64,000 nucleotides of DNA from Dehalococcoidia bacterium. Lineage in GTDB: Bacteria > Chloroflexota > Dehalococcoidia > DSTF01 > JACRBR01. The notes beneath the pieces are model-generated. The model saw only the letters and a program-made list of their open reading frames with translations. It ran no database searches and had not been told where the DNA came from. The stretch lies in NCBI GenBank assembly GCA_021462855.1, contig JAJTXQ010000036.1, positions 1 through 64,000 of the forward strand, read 5' to 3'. Numbering within the stretch: the stretch's first letter is position 1; the number at the start of each line of letters is the position of its first letter. The translations under genes and the position numbers were made by a program. This document shows positions 1-6,851 of the stretch, in pieces.

Positions 1-1
1 C

Positions 2-457
2 CCCGACAGCAACGAAACGGCCGGCGCGCCATGCCCGTTCACCGTGAGCGCCACCAACCCCGCGCTCGCCGACAGCGACGGCGACCGTGTGACCGACGGC
101 GCTGAGTGCATGCTGGCGTATGACCCGAACAACATCTCGGCCAAACCCACCACGACGGAATGCGGCCTGTCCACCGACGACGACAACGACGGCATCCTCG
201 CGTACCGCGAGTCCTGCTACTTCAGCACCGATCCCGCCGACCCCAACGGCGATGACGACGCGCTCGACGACGGCTGCGAGGTGGCATCGGTGAACGCGGA
301 CCAGTTGGTGAACGTGCTCGACCTGCAGCAGGTGGCGCAGAGCGTGCCACCATCCGGGATCGCCGGGTACATCGTCAACCTCGACATGAACCGCGACGGC
401 GCGATCAAGGTCATCGACCTTCAGTTCGTCGCGGCGCGCAGCGGGCCCTGCCCCTGA
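2..457 (+). CDS. Secreted TSP3-repeat protein with dockerin-like C-terminus (5'-truncated)
   Basis: The open frame runs off the left edge, so only the C-terminal 151 or so residues are present; the GTG at position 44 is an internal codon. The visible part has Asp-rich thrombospondin type 3 calcium-binding repeats (ADSDGDRVTDGAE, DDDNDGI) followed by a dockerin-type-I-like pair of EF-hand-like loops (VNVLDLQQVAQ and DMNRDGAIKVIDLQ) bracketed by cysteines (CEVASVN ... GPCP). The same C-terminal module ends the protein at 3075-5255, so the two are paralogues at least in this domain. The likely role is an extracellular or cell-surface calcium-stabilised protein. The N-terminal function cannot be seen. 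Confidence 0.8.
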   Translation, partial: PDSNETAGAPCPFTVSATNPALADSDGDRVTDGAECMLAYDPNNISAKPTTTECGLSTDDDNDGILAYRESCYFSTDPADPNGDDDALDDGCEVASVNADQLVNVLDLQQVAQSVPPSGIAGYIVNLDMNRDGAIKVIDLQFVAARSGPCP

Positions 458-478
458 CCGGCGCCGCCGCCCGGCGGG

Positions 479-487
479 TGCTACCCT
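479..487 (+). promoter_or_regulatory. Extended -10 promoter element (TGCTACCCT)
   Basis: TGCTACCCT fits an extended -10 (TGn plus TACCCT). Its last base is 8 nt before the ATG at 495, so transcription would begin at or one base before the start codon, giving a leaderless mRNA. Near-identical TGCTATCCT or TGCTACACT motifs precede the genes at 1797, 3075 and 30233. No clear -35 is visible. Confidence 0.45.
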
Positions 488-494
488 GCGTGCC

Positions 495-1715
495 ATGCCG
501 AACCTCGCGGTGCGCGGCGGCGCGCCGCTCCGCACGAAGCCCTGGCCCGAATGGCCTCAGCACGACGACCGGGAGCGCCGCAACCTGGCGCGCGTGCTCG
601 AAAGCGGCAACTGGGGCGGCTTCCCCTCGCCCAACGTCATGGCTGCCGAGTTCGCCGAGCGCTTCGCCGCGCACCACGGCGCGAAGTACGGCATCTGCAC
701 CACGGGCGGCACCACGGCGCTCGAGGTCGCCCTCCGCGCCGCCGGCCTCGAGCGTGGCGACGAGGTGCTCGTGCCCGCGCTCACGTTCTACGCGACGGCG
801 TTCGCGGCGCTGGTCCAGGGCTTCAAGCCCGTCTTCGTCGACATCGATGACGGCTCGTGGTGCATGGACCCGGCGCAGATCGAGCGGCACATCACGCCCG
901 ACACGCGCGCGATCCTCCCCGTGCACCTCGGCTCGCGCATGGCGGACATGGACCGCATCACCGAGATCGCGCGCCGCCACGGCCTGCGCGTGATCGAGGA
1001 CTGCGCGCACATGCACGGCGGCGCCTGGCGAGGTCGCGGCGCCGGAAGCCTCGGCGACATCGGCTGCTTCAGCTTCCAGTCATCGAAGCTGATGACCTGC
1101 GGCGAGGGCGGCATCATGCTCACCAGCGACGACACGCTGGAGGAGCGCTGCCACGCCTACGTGAACTCCGGCCGCGTCAAGACGAGCGACCGCACCGCCG
1201 CCGAAGGCACGATGCTCGGCTGGAACTACCGCATGACGGAGTTCCAGGCGGCCGTGCTGCTCGCGCAGCTCGAGCGGCTGCCCGGGCAGGTGGCGCACCG
1301 CAACCGCACGATCGCGCACTTCGAACGCCGCATCGCCGAGATCGATGGCGTCAGCACGTTGCCGCACGATGAGCGCATGACGACGCGCTCCGGCTACGGC
1401 GTCATCCTCCGCTACGACGAGCGCGCCTGGCGCGACGTCTCGCGCGACCGCTTCGCCTGGGCGCTGCACAAGGAGGGCATGCGCCTGCACGGGGCGTTCT
1501 ACACGCCCGTCTACAGCAACGCGCTCTTCGCCTGGAAGGACGCGCCGATCGAGGTTGACTACTCCGGCGTGCGCTGCCCCGTCGCGGAGCGCGCCGCGAG
1601 CCGGGAGATGATCTGGCTCCCGCACGAGGTCTTCCTCGCCGGGGAGCGCGACATCGACGACCTCTGCGACGCGATCATCAAGCTGCGCGAGAACATCGAC
1701 GAACTGCAGGTGTAG
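495..1715 (+). CDS. DegT/DnrJ/EryC1/StrS-family PLP aminotransferase
   Basis: This 406-residue protein has full length for the DegT/AHBA-synthase group of sugar aminotransferases. These enzymes move an amino group from glutamate or glutamine onto a keto-sugar or cyclitol through PLP. Visible motifs are the phosphate-binding TTGGTTALEVAL segment (about 70-80), the Asp of VIEDCAH (about 170), and the Schiff-base lysine at residue 198 in FSFQSSKLMTCGEGG, the pattern typical of the scyllo-inosose/AHBA synthase branch. The ATG at 495 is chosen because MPNLAVRGG is the usual N-terminus and an extended -10 lies just upstream. It is the first of two adjacent PLP aminotransferases. The exact substrate cannot be read from sequence. 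Confidence 0.9.
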   Translation: MPNLAVRGGAPLRTKPWPEWPQHDDRERRNLARVLESGNWGGFPSPNVMAAEFAERFAAHHGAKYGICTTGGTTALEVALRAAGLERGDEVLVPALTFYATAFAALVQGFKPVFVDIDDGSWCMDPAQIERHITPDTRAILPVHLGSRMADMDRITEIARRHGLRVIEDCAHMHGGAWRGRGAGSLGDIGCFSFQSSKLMTCGEGGIMLTSDDTLEERCHAYVNSGRVKTSDRTAAEGTMLGWNYRMTEFQAAVLLAQLERLPGQVAHRNRTIAHFERRIAEIDGVSTLPHDERMTTRSGYGVILRYDERAWRDVSRDRFAWALHKEGMRLHGAFYTPVYSNALFAWKDAPIEVDYSGVRCPVAERAASREMIWLPHEVFLAGERDIDDLCDAIIKLRENIDELQV

Positions 1716-1764
1716 GCACCCGGCCGCGCGCCGCCGCCGTCCGTCCGATACTCCTCCGGACGTC

Positions 1765-1773
1765 TGCTATCCT
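1765..1773 (+). promoter_or_regulatory. Extended -10 promoter element (TGCTATCCT)
   Basis: TGCTATCCT lies 23 nt before the ATG at 1797, which would give a leader of about 17 nt containing a short GAAGG ribosome-binding site. It is one of several copies of this motif upstream of genes in the window. Confidence 0.4.
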
Positions 1774-1796
1774 GCGGCTTTGAAGGCGGCCCACCG

Positions 1797-2993
1797 ATGA
1801 CGAACTGGCGCGAAAAAGAAGCGAAGTACTTCCTCCGCGCGGGCAAGCGCATGGACCTGCTCGCCGTCCGCGGCGAAGGCACGCGCATCTGGGACGAGCA
1901 CGGCCGCGAGTACCTCGACTTCTTCGGCGGCCCGGCGACGATCAGCCTCGGCCACTCGCATCCGGTCGTCGTCGACGCCCTCGTCGACCAGGCGAAGCAG
2001 CTGATCCACGTCTCGAACAGCTTTTACTCCATCCCGCAGCTGCAGCTCGCCGAGCTGCTGATCGAACACTCGTGCTTCGACCGCGTGTACTTCATGAACA
2101 GCGGCGCCGAAGCGAACGAGGGGGCGCTCAAGATCGCGCGGAAGTGGGGCAAGGAGAAGAAGAACGGCGCGTTCGAGATCATCTCCGCGGTCAACGCGTT
2201 CCACGGCCGCACGCTGCAGATGATCACGGCCGGCGGCACCGAGCGGTACAAGGCCCCGTTCTCGCCGCTGCCCGAGGGCTTCATCCACGTGCCGTTCAAC
2301 GACGCCGACGCGATCAGGCAGGCGACGACGCCGCGCACGGTCGCCGTCTTCCTGGAGCCGATCCAGGGCGAGGGCGGCATCAACGTCCCCGACGACGACT
2401 ACCTGAAGCGCGTGCGCGCCTGGTGCGACGAGCAGAACATCCTGCTGATCCTCGATGAGGTGCAGACGGGCTGCGGGCGCACGGGGGCGCTCTTTGCGTA
2501 TGAGCTCTTCGGCGTCGAGCCGGACATCGTTACGCTCGGCAAGGGGATCGGCAGCGGCGTGCCGCTGTCTGCGTTCCTGGTGAAGGAGCACGCCGCGGTG
2601 TTCACGCCGGGCGATCACGGCAGCACCTACGGCGGCGAGCCGCTCACCACCCGCGTCGGGTACGAGGTGATGAAGTACATCATTGACAACGATATCCCGG
2701 GACAGGTCGCGCAGAAGGCGAAGGCCGTCGAGCGCCGCCTCCACTCGCTCATGGATCGCTGCCCGCATGTCACCGAAGTGCGCGGCAAGGGGCTGATGTG
2801 GGCCGTGCAGTTCAGCGGCGACATCGGCGAGCGCGTGACGAACGACGCGCTCGCGGCCGGCCTCATCGTCAACAACGTGCGGCCGAACGCCGTGCGCCTC
2901 GCGCCGCCGCTGACGATCAGCGATGACGATCTCGAGCACGGCCTGACCATCCTCGAGCACGTCATCGAGGACGCCATCGGCGCTTCGAAGTAG
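1797..2993 (+). CDS. Class III PLP aminotransferase (acetylornithine/GABA aminotransferase-like)
   Basis: This 398-residue fold-type-I aminotransferase has the length and motif order of the ArgD/GabT/AGXT2 class III family. It shows the MNSGAEANEGALKIAR cofactor-binding segment (about 100-115), AFHGRT, the Asp of ILDEVQTGCGRTG (about 220) that contacts the PLP ring nitrogen, and the catalytic Lys249 in TLGKGIGSGVP. The family transfers the terminal amino group of omega-amino acids or alanine to a keto acid. It sits 81 nt after the DegT-type gene on the same strand, with its own extended -10. No arginine or GABA genes flank it, so a symbol is not assigned. Confidence 0.9.
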   Translation: MTNWREKEAKYFLRAGKRMDLLAVRGEGTRIWDEHGREYLDFFGGPATISLGHSHPVVVDALVDQAKQLIHVSNSFYSIPQLQLAELLIEHSCFDRVYFMNSGAEANEGALKIARKWGKEKKNGAFEIISAVNAFHGRTLQMITAGGTERYKAPFSPLPEGFIHVPFNDADAIRQATTPRTVAVFLEPIQGEGGINVPDDDYLKRVRAWCDEQNILLILDEVQTGCGRTGALFAYELFGVEPDIVTLGKGIGSGVPLSAFLVKEHAAVFTPGDHGSTYGGEPLTTRVGYEVMKYIIDNDIPGQVAQKAKAVERRLHSLMDRCPHVTEVRGKGLMWAVQFSGDIGERVTNDALAAGLIVNNVRPNAVRLAPPLTISDDDLEHGLTILEHVIEDAIGASK

Positions 2994-3032
2994 TTCGCTC
3001 ACGTGCAACCGGCCGCCGCGCGCCACTGGCCG

Positions 3033-3041
3033 TGCTATCCT
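3033..3041 (+). promoter_or_regulatory. Extended -10 promoter element (TGCTATCCT)
   Basis: TGCTATCCT is identical to the element before the gene at 1797. It lies 33 nt before the GTG start at 3075, and a GATCGAGG ribosome-binding site follows. Confidence 0.4.
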
Positions 3042-3074
3042 CGTTCCGTCCCCGTCGTTTGAGATCGAGGTTAC

Positions 3075-5255
3075 GTGCGCGTCGCGCTCTTCCTCCTCGC
3101 GGTCCTGACCGCCGGCTTCACCATGCTCGCGCCCCCGCGTCCCGAGGGCGCGCGCGCCGATAGCCAGCCCTTCCTTGCCGACGCCGGCCCGGTGATCGTC
3201 GCTGACCGCATCATCTGCTCGCTCGCCAACGCCGACGCCGCCACGTCACGCATCACCGGCCAGGACGGCGGCATTTCGGTCGAGGTCGATGGCACGAGCT
3301 ACTGGTTCTTCGCGGACACGCTGTACGACCTGCCGGGCGGCACATACATGATCTCGAACGACGTCGCCGTCTCGACGGACGCCGACGCGTCGGACTGCGT
3401 GTCGATGACGCACAAGTCCACCGCCGCCGAAGCCGTCCCGCTGCTCGAAGCGCTGCCCGAAGAGCTTGGCGCGTGGCCGAACGGCGTCGTCGCATCCTCG
3501 GCCGGGACGGTGCACTTCTACATCAGTTCGCACCGCGAGGGCCCGGCATGGTACATCCGCGGCATCGGCCTCGGCCGCGTCGACATGGCGTCGCTCGAGG
3601 CGACGCGGGTGCACGACATCATGTTCGACGCCGCCGACTTCGGCGATGAACCGATCGGCGCGCCGGGCATCGTCGTCCAGGGCGAGACCGCCTACCTGTA
3701 CATCCACACCGCGCCGGGCCGCGTGCTCCTCGCCCGCGTCGCGCTCACCGCGATCGAGGACAAGGCGGCCTACGAATTCTGGGATGGCGTGTCGTGGTCG
3801 GCCGACCCGCGCGACGCGCAGGCGCTCTGGACGGACGCCGGCGGATTCAACGGCGTCTCCGTCCGCTGGAGCGAGCCGCTCGGGAAGTGGCTGGCCATCT
3901 ACAATGGCGACCTCACGCGCAAGGTCCGCGTCCGCACCGCGGACGCCTTCACCGGACCGTGGAGCCGCGAGTACCAGTGGCTCGACTGCGCGCGCTACAT
4001 CGCGCCGTGGTCGTTCCCGATGTGCTACTCACCGATCTTCCACCCGCAGTACGACCGCGACGGCGGCCGCACGATGACCGTCACGCTATCCAGCACCGAG
4101 CCGTACGAGGTCGCCGTGCACGAGGTGCGGCTCGGCGTGGCCGTGTACCAGTGGCGCGGGTCCAGCGGGGCCGCGAGATACGAATCGGCGGACCCCGGCG
4201 CCGGCTGGACGCGCGAGGGCATCGCGTTCTACGCGTCCGATACGCCCATTGCGGGGTACGCGGCCGTGCGGCGCTGGACCAACGCCTCGGGGGAGTATCT
4301 CTACGCCGTATACTCGCCCGGATTCGGCTGGACCGATGGCGGCGTCGCGTTCTGGACGCCCGGCAAGAAGTCGCCGCCTGGCGCCAACCTCGATTTCGAC
4401 CCGGTGTACCGCTGGGAACGCGGGGCCGAACGCGTGTACTCGCCGATGCCCGGTCTCGACGCGCTCGGCTACACGCGCGGACCCGCCGCGTGGTACGGCA
4501 TGTGCGGCGACACCGACCTCGACGCCGCGAGCGACTGCGCCGAGGCGTGGACCGGCACCGACCCGCTGTTGCCCGACACCGACGGCGACGGATTCCTCGA
4601 CCGGCCGGCGTCCACCAGCAACCCGAACTTTATGCCGGCGACAGACAACTGTCCGACCGTGCCGAACCCCGACCAGGCGAACAACGATGCCGAACCGATC
4701 CGTGGCGGCGACACCGGCATGCAGGACTGGACCCACCCTGCCGCCGACAACCTGGGCGACGCGTGCGACGACGACCTCGATAACGACGGCCTGTCGAACG
4801 ACGACGAAGCCGCGCGCGGCACCGACGAGCGCAAGCGCGACACGGACGGCGACACGTGGAGCGACCGGATCGAGACCCTGTGCGGCGCCGACCCGCTCTC
4901 GTCCGCGAACCGCCCGTCAGGCGCTGATGGCGACGGCGACCTCATCTCCGACGCCTGCGAAACGGCGATCGGCTCGCGGCCGACACAGCCCGACAGCGAC
5001 AACGACACGCTCAGCGACCTCATCGAGGCGCGCTGGGGCAGCGACCCGCTGAGCAACGACAGCGACGGCGACGGCGTGCGCGACCAGTGCGAGGTCGCAT
5101 CCGTGAACGTCGATACCTCCGTCAACGTCATCGACCTGCAACAGATCGCCATGCGCAACCTCGACCACAGCGAGGCGCCCGCCGACATCAACCGCGACAA
5201 CGCGGTGAACACGACGGACCTGTACATCTCCGCGACCAAGATCGCTGTCTGCTGA
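3075..5255 (+). CDS. Secreted beta-propeller/TSP3-repeat protein with dockerin-like C-terminus
   Basis: This 726-residue exported protein starts with a signal peptide (MRVALFLLAVLTAGF, likely cleaved near ARADSQ). Residues of about 30-350 resemble a DUF4185-like five-bladed-propeller or glycosidase-type fold (repeated Trp/Asp-rich strands such as YWFFADTLYDL and WYIRGIGLGRV). This is followed by a DUF5648-like segment with two YAVYSPGFGWTDGGVAFW-type repeats (about 355-475), then five or more Asp-rich thrombospondin type 3 repeats (about 480-670). A dockerin-like pair (VNVIDLQQIAM, DINRDNAVNTTDL) ends in a C-terminal Cys. The C-terminus matches that of the truncated gene at 2-457. It is probably surface-attached or released; a polysaccharide-binding role is inference. 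The start is the GTG with an RBS-like GAGG. Confidence 0.8.
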   Translation: MRVALFLLAVLTAGFTMLAPPRPEGARADSQPFLADAGPVIVADRIICSLANADAATSRITGQDGGISVEVDGTSYWFFADTLYDLPGGTYMISNDVAVSTDADASDCVSMTHKSTAAEAVPLLEALPEELGAWPNGVVASSAGTVHFYISSHREGPAWYIRGIGLGRVDMASLEATRVHDIMFDAADFGDEPIGAPGIVVQGETAYLYIHTAPGRVLLARVALTAIEDKAAYEFWDGVSWSADPRDAQALWTDAGGFNGVSVRWSEPLGKWLAIYNGDLTRKVRVRTADAFTGPWSREYQWLDCARYIAPWSFPMCYSPIFHPQYDRDGGRTMTVTLSSTEPYEVAVHEVRLGVAVYQWRGSSGAARYESADPGAGWTREGIAFYASDTPIAGYAAVRRWTNASGEYLYAVYSPGFGWTDGGVAFWTPGKKSPPGANLDFDPVYRWERGAERVYSPMPGLDALGYTRGPAAWYGMCGDTDLDAASDCAEAWTGTDPLLPDTDGDGFLDRPASTSNPNFMPATDNCPTVPNPDQANNDAEPIRGGDTGMQDWTHPAADNLGDACDDDLDNDGLSNDDEAARGTDERKRDTDGDTWSDRIETLCGADPLSSANRPSGADGDGDLISDACETAIGSRPTQPDSDNDTLSDLIEARWGSDPLSNDSDGDGVRDQCEVASVNVDTSVNVIDLQQIAMRNLDHSEAPADINRDNAVNTTDLYISATKIAVC

Positions 5256-5270
5256 GCCCACGCGCGCGGC

Positions 5271-5299
5271 TTGCGCGCGCCGGGCCGCCGGCCTACCGT
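5271..5299 (+). promoter_or_regulatory. Promoter of the selenocysteine tRNA gene
   Basis: TTGCGC (5271-5276), a 17-nt spacer and TACCGT (5294-5299) form a plausible sigma-70-type promoter. The expected start, 7 nt after the -10, falls exactly on the first base of the mature tRNA (5306). Confidence 0.45.
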
Positions 5300-5305
5300 G
5301 CCCGC

Positions 5306-5403
5306 GGGAGTGGATGGGTCCCGGTGGGTTCCACGGTCTTCAAAACCGTTGCGATGGCGCCTTCGCGTCGTCGGGAGGGTTCGACTCCCTCGCACTCCCG
5401 CCA
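5306..5403 (+). tRNA. selC: tRNA-Sec (selenocysteine, anticodon UCA)
   Basis: The 98-nt gene shows every hallmark of bacterial selenocysteine tRNA. The acceptor stem GGGAGTG pairs with CACTCCC, followed by discriminator G and an encoded CCA. The anticodon arm ACGGT-CTTCAAA-ACCGT carries TCA at 5340-5342. The extra arm is very long (about 22 nt, paired with several wobble pairs), and the T-arm is GAGGG-TTCGACT-CCCTC. The eighth acceptor pair appears as G-G. This tRNA is charged with serine, converted by SelA and delivered by SelB to read in-frame UGA. No selA, selB, selD or clear UGA-containing gene was recognised in the window. Confidence 0.93.
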
Positions 5404-5772
5404 GCAGGAGTCTACTGGGGCGTGGCGGAGGCACATGCCGAGCCATCAGGGGGGAACCCGGAGTGCGCTGGTTCGCCACCCGGGCTCGGTGATGGTTGGT
5501 GTCGCCGGCCGTCTCCCTGGCAACGCTCGTCGTAGATCCTGGGTCGGTGGCAGAGGGGCCCGCGCGCGCCTCACGAGCCGCTCTCATGTTCGGCGCGGCC
5601 GGTGTCGTGACGGTGTCGTCCGTCCTCTCCAACTCGGTGACAGGCTCGCCGACTGCGATGGACGCCCTCGGGCGCCCCGATACGGCCGCCGAAGCCGTTG
5701 CCATGGCGCCGCCTTCGCGTCAGGCCGGAGACACGCCCCAGCCGCCGCACCTGACGGCCGCGCGGGCGACAA
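5404..5772 (+). other. Non-coding stretch after selC, possibly structured RNA
   Basis: No convincing gene is visible on either strand; the tracked ORFs here have shadow-like Arg/Pro/Ala composition. The first 110 bases have strong pairing potential. CCGAGCC near 5438 pairs with GGCTCGG near 5483, enclosing a GTGCGC/CGC hairpin. GTGGCG near 5422 can pair with CGCCAC near 5474, and CCATCA with TGATGG, in a crossing arrangement. It matches no riboswitch consensus that I can recall and could simply be GC-rich DNA. Confidence 0.35.
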
Positions 5773-5798
5773 GAAAGCCACGCCGCTGCGTGGCTTTC
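5773..5798 (-). terminator. Hairpin terminator downstream of the YceI gene
   Basis: GAAAGCCACGC and GCGTGGCTTTC form a perfect 11-bp stem around a CGCT loop, 20 nt beyond the stop codon of the minus-strand YceI gene. The flanking A and T bases make it usable from both directions. Confidence 0.75.
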
Positions 5799-5818
5799 GA
5801 CATGGGCTGGCCGGGCCC

Positions 5819-6382
5819 CTACGCCGCCTGGCGCACCGCGGCGATGTTCAGCGTGATCTTCACCGCGTCGCTCACGACGACACCGCCGGCTTCGATCACG
5901 CCGTTCCAGTTCACGCCGAAGTCGCGCCGGTTGATCTTCGCGGTCGCGGTGAAACCGGCGCGGTCGTTGCCGTAGGCGTCGATCCCGCGGCCATCGAACT
6001 CGACATCGAGCGTCACCGGGCGCGTGACGTCGCGGATCGTCAGGTCGCCGGCCAGCTTCCAGTCATCGCCGTCGCGCCGGATCTTCGTGCTGCGGAACGT
6101 CATCCGCGGGTAGCGCTCGACGTTGAAGAAGTCGTCCGACCGCAGGTGCGCGTCCCGCTGTTCGGCGCCGGTGTCGACGCTCGCGACGTCGATCGACGCT
6201 TCGATGCGCGAGCGCTCCGGCGCCGCTTCATCGATCTCGAAGCTCCCCTCGACCGCGCCGAAGCGGCCCTTCACGGTCGACACCATCATGTGCTTGACCG
6301 CGAACTCGACGCTCGAGTGCGCCGCATCGATGTTCCACGCGCTCGTGGCGTTCTGCGTGCCGCTGCTGGTTGCGGTGGTCAT
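5819..6382 (-). CDS. YceI-family lipid/polyisoprenoid-binding protein
   Basis: This 187-residue protein matches the YceI lipocalin-like beta-barrel along its whole length. It opens with AWNIDAAHSSVEFAVKHMMVSTVKGRF and has the family's later strands HLRSDDFFNVERYPRMTF and LTIRDVTRPVTLDVEF. The family binds long isoprenoid chains and is often induced under stress. No signal peptide is present (Thr/Ser-rich cytosolic-type N-terminus), so this is the cytoplasmic form. It is divergent from an HxlR regulator with a shared 100-bp promoter region, so control by that regulator is likely. An AAGGGAG ribosome-binding site precedes the ATG. Confidence 0.92.
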   Translation of the reverse strand: MTTATSSGTQNATSAWNIDAAHSSVEFAVKHMMVSTVKGRFGAVEGSFEIDEAAPERSRIEASIDVASVDTGAEQRDAHLRSDDFFNVERYPRMTFRSTKIRRDGDDWKLAGDLTIRDVTRPVTLDVEFDGRGIDAYGNDRAGFTATAKINRRDFGVNWNGVIEAGGVVVSDAVKITLNIAAVRQAA

Positions 6383-6444
6383 GGCCCGGTACTCCCTTGC
6401 TGCTGCTCCCTGCCTTCCCGTGAGGCAGTTACCATTCGTAAGTG

Positions 6445-6474
6445 ACTATACGGGTATTAGCTTATGGTTGTCAA
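6445..6474 (-). promoter_or_regulatory. Sigma-70-type promoter of the YceI gene
   Basis: Read on the minus strand, TTGACA (6469-6474), an 18-nt spacer and TATAGT (6445-6450) give one of the best promoters in the window, about 60 nt upstream of the ATG. The AT-rich spacer and the -35 abut the divergent HxlR gene, so HxlR binding here could repress yceI and itself. Confidence 0.75.
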
Positions 6475-6484
6475 GGGCCTTACG

Positions 6485-6844
6485 ATGGGTAATAATCAGG
6501 GCATGGATGACGAGCCGCTCGCGCCCTTCTGTGCCGAGTACCACCACGCCGTCGAGGTCATCGGTGGGCGCTGGACCGGCGCCATCGTCCGCGCGATGCT
6601 CTCCGGCCTGACGCGCTTCAGCGACATCACCCACGCGATCCCCGGCCTCAGCGACCGCATGCTCTCCGAGCGCCTGAAGGCGCTCGAGGCCGAGAGCATC
6701 GTCGAGCGTTGTGTCGCGCCGACGACGCCCGTGCGCATCGACTACCGGCTGACAGAAAAGGGCCGCGCCCTCGGCGCCGTCGTCAACGCCGTCACCGCCT
6801 GGGCGGAGGAGTATCCGCGGGCCACGGAAGCGCGCGCGGGCTAG
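6485..6844 (+). CDS. HxlR-family winged-helix transcriptional regulator
   Basis: This 119-residue regulator has the HxlR winged-helix fold: CAEYHHAVEVIGGRWTGAIV, then the recognition region LTRFSDITHAIPGLSDRMLSERL, then the wing with YRLTEKG. A Cys near the N-terminus (FCAEYH) sits where redox- or aldehyde-sensing HxlR proteins keep a cysteine. The tracked GTG start at 6464 lies inside the divergent promoter. I choose the ATG at 6485, which has AAGGG 8 nt upstream; the ATG at 6503 is also possible. It probably controls the divergent yceI-type gene. Confidence 0.88.
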   Translation: MGNNQGMDDEPLAPFCAEYHHAVEVIGGRWTGAIVRAMLSGLTRFSDITHAIPGLSDRMLSERLKALEAESIVERCVAPTTPVRIDYRLTEKGRALGAVVNAVTAWAEEYPRATEARAG

Positions 6845-6851
6845 CTGCCCG

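Noticed and set aside
5404-5520. SAH or cobalamin riboswitch after selC
   Set aside because: Short matches such as GGCTCGG or GGGAACCCGG occur, but the order and spacing of the conserved blocks do not fit either class.
4469-5704. 411-codon minus-strand ORF crossing the selC gene
   Set aside because: It is antisense to the secreted protein and tRNA-Sec, with Arg/Ser/Pro-rich shadow composition and no domain.
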